From positions 42,320-106,319 of the forward strand of contig NZ_FNOT01000005.1 in the NCBI RefSeq assembly GCF_900107105.1: a DNA stretch of 64,000 bases, in the 5' to 3' direction. A model generated the notes under the pieces. That model had not been told where the DNA came from. It worked only from the letters and a program-made list of their open reading frames with translations, and searched no databases. The translations under genes and the position numbers were made by a program. Source of the stretch: Geodermatophilus africanus (lineage in GTDB: Bacteria > Actinomycetota > Actinomycetes > Mycobacteriales > Geodermatophilaceae). The stretch's first letter is position 1. Every line of letters starts with the position of its first letter. Positions 57,710 to 64,000 of the stretch are shown one piece after another.

Positions 57710-59437
57710 ATGCCCGCGTCCCCTCCCGCGCCCGTCGTCCCCGGCTACCGGCTCGAGGAGCTGCTCGGCCGTGGCGGCTCCGGGGAGGTGTGGCGCGCGG
57801 TGCCGCGGTCCGGTGGGCCGCCGGTCGCCGTCAAGCTGTTGGTCGCCGGGGACGCCGAGCGACAGGCGCGCGAGGCGGCGTTGCTGGGGGAGCTCGACCA
57901 CCCGCACCTGGTCCGGCTGCACGAGGTGGTGCACGAGCCCCGTCGCGGCGGCCGGCCGCGCGTGGCCCTGGTGCTCGACCTGCTGGCCGGCGGCAGCCTC
58001 GCCGCGCTGTTGGCCCGCCGCGGCCGGCTGCGGCCTGGCGAGGTGGTCACGGCCCTCGCTCCGGTGGCCGCGGCGCTGGCTCACGCGCACGAGCGCGGGG
58101 TGGTGCACGGTGACCTCTCGCCCGGCAACGTCGTGTTCACGGCCGAGGGGCGACCGGTGCTCACCGACCTCGGTGTGGCGCGGGTGCTGGGTGAGGAGGC
58201 CGCCCGCGAGCTCACGCCGGCCTACGTCGACCCCACCGTGGCCCGCGGTGGCGCACCCGGACCGGCCTCCGACGTCTTCGGTGTCGCCGCCGCGGCCTTC
58301 CACGCGCTGACCGGGGTCGCACCGTGGAACGCCGCGACGCCGGCGGACAGGCTGCGGGTGGCCGCGGACGGGACGCCGCCGGACCTCGCCGAGCTGGCCC
58401 CCGACGCGCCACCGGACCTGCTCGCCGTCATCGCCCGCGGGCTCTCGGCCGATCCGCACGACCGCGGGTCGGCCGCCGCCCTGGCGCTGGACCTGCGACA
58501 CGCCTGCCGTCCGGAGCCGGTGCGGCTGCCGCGCGCCGGCGTGTCCGACGAGGAGCCCGACGGCACCGGCCGCGGCCTGCGCACCGAGCTCACCCACCAG
58601 GTCCCGGGGCGGCACCGGCGGGTCCCCGAGGAGGTGCCGGCCGACCGCGCCGGGCTGCGAGCCCGGCTGGCGACGTCCGGTCCGCTGCTGCGCCGTGCCG
58701 CGGTGCTGGCCGCCGTGGCCGCCGCCGTGGCCGCCGCCGTGGCCATCGTGGCGCTGCTGGGCGGCTGGTGGGGCGGTGCGCCGGCACCCGAGCCGGCGGC
58801 CGTGGCCGACCGCGCCGCCGGCACGCCACGCGCGCCGCGGCCGGCGCCGGGCCCGTCCGCAGTCGCGCCGTCGCCGGCCGGGCCGTCCGTCGCCGGTCCG
58901 TCGGCCACGGGTCCGTCGGCCGCCGGTCCGTCGGTCGGCCCCGCGCCGGAGACCACCCCCGCGCCGGAGGCCACCGCCGTGCAGACGCCTGGGGTCACCG
59001 CCGCGCCGACGCCCGCGCCGCAGGCCGCCGCGGAGCCGCAGGGGGAGTGGCAGGTCCGGCTCGCCGAGCTCTACCAGCGGCGGGTGGAGGCCCTGACCAC
59101 CGGATCCGTGCCCCTGCTCGACGAGGTGTACGTCCCCGGCAGCACCCTCCTCGCCGCCGACCGGGACACCGTCGAGGGCCTCGAGACCGCCGGCCAGGTG
59201 CTCCGCGGCTTCGCCCCCGAGGTGGTCAGCGCGGCCGTCCTCGACGGCTCGGCCGCCGATGGCCGGGTGACCCTGCGCGTGGTCGACCGATGGCCGCCCT
59301 ACGCGGTCGTGCCGGCCGCGGACGTCGACGGGCCGGCGCTGCGGTCGCTGCTGGGCCGCGGCGACGCGGAGGTGCGGATGACCCTGGAGGCGGGCCCCGC
59401 GGGATGGCGGATCGCGACGGCGGAGCGGGTGACCTGA
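57710..59437 (+). CDS. Membrane Ser/Thr protein kinase
   Basis: The 575-residue kinase has an N-terminal catalytic domain (about residues 12-270). It has the P-loop GRGGSGEVWRA, Lys42 in VAVKLL, the catalytic HGDLSPGN (Asp134, Asn139) in place of HRD, and TDLGVA (Asp152) in place of DFG. One membrane helix follows (about 329-349), then a Pro/Ala/Ser-rich linker with GPSxAGPS repeats (about 352-455) and an extracytoplasmic domain of about 115 residues (EWQVRLAELYQRRVEALTTG to the C-terminus). The outer domain is not PASTA. The HGD/DLG variants resemble actinobacterial kinases that may be weakly active or atypical. Probably leaderless. Confidence 0.86.
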   Translation: MPASPPAPVVPGYRLEELLGRGGSGEVWRAVPRSGGPPVAVKLLVAGDAERQAREAALLGELDHPHLVRLHEVVHEPRRGGRPRVALVLDLLAGGSLAALLARRGRLRPGEVVTALAPVAAALAHAHERGVVHGDLSPGNVVFTAEGRPVLTDLGVARVLGEEAARELTPAYVDPTVARGGAPGPASDVFGVAAAAFHALTGVAPWNAATPADRLRVAADGTPPDLAELAPDAPPDLLAVIARGLSADPHDRGSAAALALDLRHACRPEPVRLPRAGVSDEEPDGTGRGLRTELTHQVPGRHRRVPEEVPADRAGLRARLATSGPLLRRAAVLAAVAAAVAAAVAIVALLGGWWGGAPAPEPAAVADRAAGTPRAPRPAPGPSAVAPSPAGPSVAGPSATGPSAAGPSVGPAPETTPAPEATAVQTPGVTAAPTPAPQAAAEPQGEWQVRLAELYQRRVEALTTGSVPLLDEVYVPGSTLLAADRDTVEGLETAGQVLRGFAPEVVSAAVLDGSAADGRVTLRVVDRWPPYAVVPAADVDGPALRSLLGRGDAEVRMTLEAGPAGWRIATAERVT

Positions 59438-59444
59438 ACCCGGC

Positions 59445-60353
59445 TCAGCCGCGCCGGAGGGCCGTCCGGAGCGCGTCGTCGAGGTCGGGGTGGGTCCACC
59501 GGTAGCCGGCCTGCTGCAGCGCCGCCGGGACCGCGCGCTGGCCGGCCAGCACGCTGGACCGGCCGAACTCGCCGAGCGCCAGCGACAGCACCAAGCCGGG
59601 AACCGGCAGGACGGCGGGCCGGTGCACCGCCGCGGCGAGGCGACGGACGAACTCGGCGTTGGGGACCGGTTCGGGACCGGTGAGGTTGACCGGACCCGAG
59701 ACATCGGCGGTCAGCAGGAACCGGATCGCGTCGACCTCGTCGTCCAGGCTGATCCACGGCCAGTACTGGCGCCCCGATCCCATGCGCCCGCCCAGGCCGG
59801 CTCGGAAGACCAGGCCCAGGATGCGTACCAGCATGGCGTCGCGGCCGACCACCAGCCCGGTGCGCAGGTGCACCACCCGCACGCCGGCGTCCGCCGCTGC
59901 GCTGGTCGCGGCCTCCCAGTCGACGCACAGCCGGGAGATGAAGTCACTGCCGGGCGGCGCATCCTCCTGGACCGGCCGGTCACCGGTGTCGCCGTAGTAG
60001 CCCACGGCCGACGCCGACAGGAGCACCCGGCGACGTCCCGGGTCGGCCGCGACCGCCGCGGCCAGCGCCTCGCTCACCGTGAGCGTGCTGTCGAGCCGGC
60101 TGGAGCGCAGCTGCTCCTTGTAGCCGGCGGTGAAGGGGCGCGGTCGGATGGGGGTGCCGGCCAGGTTCACCACGGCGTCGACGTCGGAGAACAGGGCGGG
60201 GTCGATCCGCCGGTGGTGGGGGTCCCAGCGGTGCTCGTCGGCCGTCCGCGGCGTCCGGCGCACCAGCCGCAGCACGTCGTGCCCGCCGGTGCGCAGTGCC
60301 GCGACCAGGCGCGTCCCGATCAGCCCGGAGGAGCCGGTGACCGCGACCTTCAT
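59445..60353 (-). CDS. TIGR01777-family epimerase (SDR39U1-like)
   Basis: The 302-residue extended-SDR protein starts MKVAVTGSSGLIGTRLVAAL (NAD(P)-binding loop). It has VVNLAGTPIRPRPFT, LLSASAVGYYGDTGD (catalytic Ser-Tyr region) and the family's C-terminal DUF1731 part (VPVPGLVLSLALGEF, GYRWTHPDLDDAL). Function is unresolved; the family is often called epimerase or cell-division inhibitor SulA. In M. tuberculosis a homolog (Rv2216) lies between the dlaT and lipB genes, as here. It is downstream of sucB on the same strand. Confidence 0.9.
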   Translation of the reverse strand: MKVAVTGSSGLIGTRLVAALRTGGHDVLRLVRRTPRTADEHRWDPHHRRIDPALFSDVDAVVNLAGTPIRPRPFTAGYKEQLRSSRLDSTLTVSEALAAAVAADPGRRRVLLSASAVGYYGDTGDRPVQEDAPPGSDFISRLCVDWEAATSAAADAGVRVVHLRTGLVVGRDAMLVRILGLVFRAGLGGRMGSGRQYWPWISLDDEVDAIRFLLTADVSGPVNLTGPEPVPNAEFVRRLAAAVHRPAVLPVPGLVLSLALGEFGRSSVLAGQRAVPAALQQAGYRWTHPDLDDALRTALRRG

Positions 60354-60381
60354 GTGTCTCCTTCAGGCGGGGGCGGACGCG

Positions 60382-60413
60382 ATCGGGGCCCCGGCTGCTG
60401 CCGGGGCCCCGAT
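60382..60413 (-). terminator. Hairpin terminator after sucB
   Basis: Perfect 13-bp arms ATCGGGGCCCCGG and CCGGGGCCCCGAT with a 6-base loop. It lies between sucB and the TIGR01777 gene and is adjacent to a dispersed repeat. Confidence 0.65.
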
Positions 60414-60414
60414 T

Positions 60415-60472
60415 GGCCCCTGCAGGGTCCCGTCGTGAGCTCGCGAACGATGGGGGCAGGGGGTCCTCGTTC
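60415..60472 (-). repeat. Dispersed repeat overlapping the sucB stop codon
   Basis: On the minus strand: GAACGAGGACCCCCTGCCCCC, shortened here to its core GAGGACCCCCTGCCCCC, then TCGCGAGCTCACGACGGG and ACCCTGCAGGGGCC. Its first bases are the sucB stop codon. Confidence 0.75.
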
Positions 60473-62375
60473 AGGCGAGGCCGACCTCGCCGTGGAACTG
60501 ACCGGCCTCCAGCCGCTCCTTCACCGTGCCCAGGAAGCGGGCCGCGTCGGCGCCGTCGACGATCCGGTGGTCGTAGGTGAGCGCCAGGTAGACCATCGAC
60601 CGGACCGCGATCACCTCGCCGAGGCCGGGGTCCTGGACGACGACCGGGCGCTTGACCACGGTGCCGACGCCCAGGATCGCCACCTGCGGCTGGTTGATGA
60701 TCGGGGTGTCGAACAGCGCGCCCCGGCTGCCGGTGTTGGTCAGCGTGAAGGTGCCGCCGCCGAGCTCGTCCGGCGTGACCTTGTTGGTGCGGGTCCGCTC
60801 GGCCAGGTCTGCGATCTTGCGGGCCAGCCCGCCGATGCTCAGGTCACCGGCGTCCCTGATGACCGGGACCAGGAGGCCGCGCTCGGTGTCGACCGCGACG
60901 CCCAGGTTCTCGGCGTCGTGGTAGGTCACCGTATTGGCCTCGAGGTCGATCGAGGAGTTCACGGCCGGGTGGGCCTTGAGTGCCTCGACCGCCGCCTTGG
61001 CGAAGAACGGCAGGAACGAGAGCTTCACGCCCTCGCGCGCCTCGAAGTCCCGCTTGGCGCGGTCCCGCAAGCGCGCGATGGCGGTGACGTCGGCCTCCAC
61101 GACCGTCGTCAGCTGGGCGCTGACCTGCAGCGACTCCACCATCCGGCGGGCGATGACGGTGCGCAGCCGGGAGAGCTTCTCGGTGCGCCCGCGCAGCGAG
61201 GTGTCGGGCTGGGCGGCCGGCGACGGGCTCGGGGCCGGCCGGCCGGAGGCGGCGGCGGGGGCCGGCGCCTCCGCCGGGGCGGCCGCCTGCTCGGCGGCGG
61301 CGATGACGTCCTGCTTGCGGATCCGCCCGCCGACGCCGGTGCCGGACACCGAGGAGAGGTCGACGCCGCGCTCGGCGGCCAGCCGGCGCACCAGCGGGGT
61401 GACGTACTGACCGCCGCCGTCACCCGCGGGCGCGGGAGCCGGGGTCTTCGGCTGGGCGGGCGCCTGCGGAGCCACCGCCTGCGCGGGCGAGGGCGCGTCG
61501 GTGGGGGAGGTGCTCGGCAGTACACCGCCGGAGCCGTAGTCCGCACCGGGCTGCTCCGAGGCCGGCTGCGCCCGCTGCGGGGTCGGGTCGGCCTGCGGGG
61601 TCGGGGCCTTCGCCTGCGCCGGCGGCGCCGGCTCCCGCGGCTCCTCCTGCGACTGCGGCTCCTGCTGGGCCGGGGCGGAAGGGGCCTGCGCCGGGGCGCC
61701 CCCGCCGGCGGAGCCGGAGCCGATGACGGCCAGCTCCGCGCCGACCTCGACCGTCTCGTCCTCGTTCACCGAGATCGACAGCAGGGTCCCCGACGCCGGT
61801 GCGGGGATCTCGGTATCGACCTTGTCGGTGGAGACCTCGAGGAGCGGCTCGTCGGCGGTCACCTCGTCACCGACGGACTTCAGCCAGCGGGTGACGGTCC
61901 CCTCGGTGACGCTCTCCCCGAGCGCCGGCATGGTCACCGGCGTCCCCTGGCCGCCACCGCCACCGCCACCGCCACCGCCATCGCCACCGCCGTCGGCCGA
62001 GGCCGACGCGGGCTGCGGTTCCTGCTGCTGCTCCTCCGGCGGCGCCGCGTCGGCGTCCTCGACCTGCTGGGCCGGGGTCTGCGGGGTGGTGTCGGCGTCC
62101 TCGGCCGATGCGGGGCCGCCGGAGCCGCCGCCGTCGCCCTCTCCACCGATGACGGCGAGCTCGGCTCCCACCTCGACCGTCTCGTCCTCGGCGACCAGGA
62201 TCCTGCTGAGGACGCCGGCGGCCGGGGAGGGGATCTCGGTGTCGACCTTGTCGGTCGAGACCTCGAGGAGGGGCTCGTCGACCTCGACCTGCTCACCCTC
62301 CTGCTTGAGCCATCGGGTGACCGTGCCCTCGGTGACGCTCTCGCCCAGGGCGGGCATGGTGACGGAGGTCGGCAT
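60471..62375 (-). CDS. sucB: 2-oxoacid dehydrogenase E2 component (SucB/DlaT type)
   Basis: The 634-residue dihydrolipoyl acyltransferase has two lipoyl domains, with the lipoylated Lys in STDKVDT at 43 and 185. A Gly-rich and a Pro/Ala/Gln-rich linker follow, then the E1/E3-binding domain (about 323-360, [15 protein letters not shown]). The catalytic domain ends with TYDHRIVDG (His603, Asp607). In actinobacteria this gene serves the 2-oxoglutarate and pyruvate dehydrogenase complexes. An array of six GCCACC-type hexamers near 61955-61990 encodes a poly-Gly run. It lies 53 bases downstream of lpdA and depends on LipA and LipB for lipoylation. Confidence 0.95.
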   Translation of the reverse strand: MPTSVTMPALGESVTEGTVTRWLKQEGEQVEVDEPLLEVSTDKVDTEIPSPAAGVLSRILVAEDETVEVGAELAVIGGEGDGGGSGGPASAEDADTTPQTPAQQVEDADAAPPEEQQQEPQPASASADGGGDGGGGGGGGGGQGTPVTMPALGESVTEGTVTRWLKSVGDEVTADEPLLEVSTDKVDTEIPAPASGTLLSISVNEDETVEVGAELAVIGSGSAGGGAPAQAPSAPAQQEPQSQEEPREPAPPAQAKAPTPQADPTPQRAQPASEQPGADYGSGGVLPSTSPTDAPSPAQAVAPQAPAQPKTPAPAPAGDGGGQYVTPLVRRLAAERGVDLSSVSGTGVGGRIRKQDVIAAAEQAAAPAEAPAPAAASGRPAPSPSPAAQPDTSLRGRTEKLSRLRTVIARRMVESLQVSAQLTTVVEADVTAIARLRDRAKRDFEAREGVKLSFLPFFAKAAVEALKAHPAVNSSIDLEANTVTYHDAENLGVAVDTERGLLVPVIRDAGDLSIGGLARKIADLAERTRTNKVTPDELGGGTFTLTNTGSRGALFDTPIINQPQVAILGVGTVVKRPVVVQDPGLGEVIAVRSMVYLALTYDHRIVDGADAARFLGTVKERLEAGQFHGEVGLA

Positions 62376-62428
62376 CGGGGCGGGGCTCCTTCTGGCGCGG
62401 GTGGGGTGGGGGGAAGTGGTGCGGTGGC

Positions 62429-63808
62429 TCAGCCGTGCACGTGCAGCGGCTTGCCGGCGAGCGCGAGGTGGGCCTCGCCCAGGGCCTCGCTCTGCGTCGG
62501 GTGCGGGTGGATGAGGGCGGCGACGTCGTCGGCCTCGGCCTCCCAGTTGTAGATCAACTGCGCCTCGGCGATCAGCTCGCCGACCCGGCTACCGACCATG
62601 TGGACGCCGACGACGGGGCCGTCGACGGCCTGCACCAGCTTGACCGCGCCGGCGGTCTTGAGGATCTGGCTCCGGCCGTTGCCGCCGAGGTCGTAGTTCA
62701 GCGTCTTGATCTCGCCGAAGCGCTCCTTGGCCTGCGCCTCGGTGAGACCGACCGAGGCGACCTCGGGGTCGGAGTAGGTGATCCGCGGGACGCCGGCGTA
62801 ATCGATCGGGGCGGGCTCGAGGCCGGCCAGCCGCTCGGCGACGAGGATGCCCTCGGCGAAGCCGACGTGGGCCAGCTGCAGCGTCGGGATCAGGTCGCCG
62901 ACGGCGGAGATGGTGGGCACGTTGGTCCGGAGGTACTCGTCGACGAGGACGTAGCCGCGCTCCATGGCGACGCCGGCCTCCTCGTAGCCCAGGCCCTGGC
63001 TGACCGGGCCGCGGCCCACGGCCACCAGCAGCAGCTCGGCCTCGAACTCCTTGCCGTTCTCCAGCGACACCTTGACGCCGTTCTCGGTGTGCTGCACGCC
63101 CGAGAAGCGACTGCCGAGCTCGAAGCCGATCTTGCGGCGGCGGAACGCGCGCTCCAGGAGCTTGGAGGACGACTCGTCCTCCAGCGGCACCAGGTGGGGC
63201 AGGGCCTCGATGATGGTGACGTCGACGCCGAAGGACTTCCAGGCGCTGGCGAACTCGCAGCCGATGACGCCGCCGCCCAGGATGATCGCCGAGGCGGGTA
63301 CCCGGTCCATGTCCAGCGCGTGGTCGCTGGTGATGACCCGGGTGCCGTCGATGTCGAGGCCGGGCAGCGAACGGGCGTAGGAGCCGGTGGCCAGCAGCAC
63401 GTGCTTGCCCTCGTAGCGCTGCCCGCCGACCTCGACCGCGGTGGGGGAGACCAGCCGGCCCTCGCCCTCGACGTACTGGATCTTGCGGCTCTTGATCAGG
63501 CCCTGCAGGCCCTTGTAGAGCCGGGAGACGACGCCGTCCTTGTAGCTGTTGACGCCGTCCATGTCGATGCCGGCCAGTGACGTCTTGACGCCGAACTGCT
63601 CACCCTCGCGGGCCAGGTCGGCGACCTCGCCGGCGTGCAGTAAGGCCTTGGTGGGGATGCAGCCGCGGTGCAGGCAGGTGCCACCGACCTTGTCCCGCTC
63701 GACGAGGACGACGGACATGCCCAGCTCGGCGGCGCGCAGCGCGGCGGCGTAGCCACCCGAGCCACCACCGAGGATGACCAGGTCGGCGGGGGAGGTGGGT
63801 GCGCTCAC
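62429..63808 (-). CDS. lpdA: Dihydrolipoyl dehydrogenase (E3)
   Basis: The 459-residue flavoprotein reoxidises dihydrolipoamide of the E2 component with NAD+. It has the FAD site [17 protein letters not shown], the redox disulfide [13 protein letters not shown] (Cys45, Cys50), the NAD-binding [14 protein letters not shown], and the C-terminal His-Glu pair in [13 protein letters not shown]. Length is typical. ATG/GTG 63808 was chosen because [16 protein letters not shown] is the usual start. sucB follows directly, so E3 and E2 are probably co-expressed. Confidence 0.95.
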   Translation of the reverse strand: MSAPTSPADLVILGGGSGGYAAALRAAELGMSVVLVERDKVGGTCLHRGCIPTKALLHAGEVADLAREGEQFGVKTSLAGIDMDGVNSYKDGVVSRLYKGLQGLIKSRKIQYVEGEGRLVSPTAVEVGGQRYEGKHVLLATGSYARSLPGLDIDGTRVITSDHALDMDRVPASAIILGGGVIGCEFASAWKSFGVDVTIIEALPHLVPLEDESSSKLLERAFRRRKIGFELGSRFSGVQHTENGVKVSLENGKEFEAELLLVAVGRGPVSQGLGYEEAGVAMERGYVLVDEYLRTNVPTISAVGDLIPTLQLAHVGFAEGILVAERLAGLEPAPIDYAGVPRITYSDPEVASVGLTEAQAKERFGEIKTLNYDLGGNGRSQILKTAGAVKLVQAVDGPVVGVHMVGSRVGELIAEAQLIYNWEAEADDVAALIHPHPTQSEALGEAHLALAGKPLHVHG

Positions 63809-63961
63809 GAGTACTCCTCGGGTGCCGGGGCCCGCCTGCGTTCACACGGGCGGGGGATGGTCCGCGTCCATCCTGCCACTCCGGGAACGCGGCCGTGGGC
63901 AGCACCGTTGCCACCGCGGACGTCGCGCTCCGAGCGCGGCCCGGGTGGGACGGGAGCGGAC

Positions 63962-64000
63962 ATGGGGCTGTGGGGTCGACTGCGGGGCCGGACGCCGGGC
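63962..64000 (+). CDS. Start of a gene leaving the window (partial)
   Basis: ATG 63962, preceded by GGGAGCGG, opens MGLWGRLRGRTPG and runs off the right edge. The gene would be divergent from lpdA. Only 13 codons are visible, so identity and even reality are uncertain. Confidence 0.35.
   Translation, partial: MGLWGRLRGRTPG

Noticed and set aside
56345..59704. Extension of the S51 peptidase frame across the flavoprotein and kinase genes
   Set aside because: Upstream of 56344 the frame is a shadow of other genes; the S51 family N-terminus begins at the GTG 56344.
1..64000. tRNA or rRNA genes
   Set aside because: No cloverleaf with a TTC arm and no rRNA signature was found by eye on either strand.

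Overview
The window is very GC-rich DNA (third codon positions nearly always G or C, frequent GTG starts, several starts 6-7 nt downstream of TANNNT boxes). Its core genes are glnA1, glnA2, glnE, lipA, lipB, sucB, lpdA, leuS, panB, nadE and npdG, which points to a chromosomal segment of a high-GC actinobacterium. Gene content and protein style suggest Geodermatophilaceae or a near relative (inference). No tRNA, rRNA, CRISPR array or plasmid/phage backbone was seen.

Layout. 1-4.6 kb: the end of a Pro-Glu-Thr-rich protein, a 5'-truncated M1 aminopeptidase, an M24 peptidase, a membrane diguanylate cyclase and two small proteins. 4.6-5.3 kb: F420:NADP oxidoreductase. 5.6-10.8 kb: the most unusual locus, a 1584-residue transmembrane STAND NTPase whose outer part is four HYDIN/anchor-D-like and eight PASTA domains. 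The next gene is a small protein carrying the same N-terminal glycine/valine motif, so the pair resembles an NLR-effector amyloid-signalling pair. 11-15 kb: nadE-panB (4-bp overlap), a DUF4345 protein and a slipin. 15.1-15.6 kb: two gene 3' remnants joined head to head. 15.7-21.1 kb: glnA2, a glutamine amidotransferase and glnE. 21.2-43.6 kb: an accessory block with an IS481-type element, a soluble GAF chemoreceptor, a heme-oxygenase-like metalloenzyme, a secreted 5'-nucleotidase, a xanthine-dehydrogenase operon followed by a sugar-phosphate isomerase/class II aldolase pair, decayed genes, cstA-ybdD and a membrane glycosyltransferase/flavoprotein pair. 43.7-64 kb: glnA1 with a GlnR-like box, RDD, DUF4191, lipA, a helical-repeat membrane protein, a GGDEF-EAL protein, leuS behind a leucine attenuator, lipB, an S51 peptidase, a flavoprotein, a Ser/Thr kinase, a TIGR01777 protein, sucB and lpdA.

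How it fits together. lpdA, sucB, lipB and lipA make and use lipoate for 2-oxoacid dehydrogenases. glnA1, glnA2 and glnE form the glutamine-synthetase module, with GlnE adenylylating GlnA1. The order sucB, TIGR01777, lipB, lipA, DUF4191, RDD, glnA1, glnE, glnA2 matches the Mycobacterium tuberculosis Rv2215-Rv2222c order (from memory), here opened by insertions. A dispersed palindromic repeat occurs seven times, usually right at a stop codon. At least six broken genes show local decay, although some single-base frameshifts could be sequencing errors.
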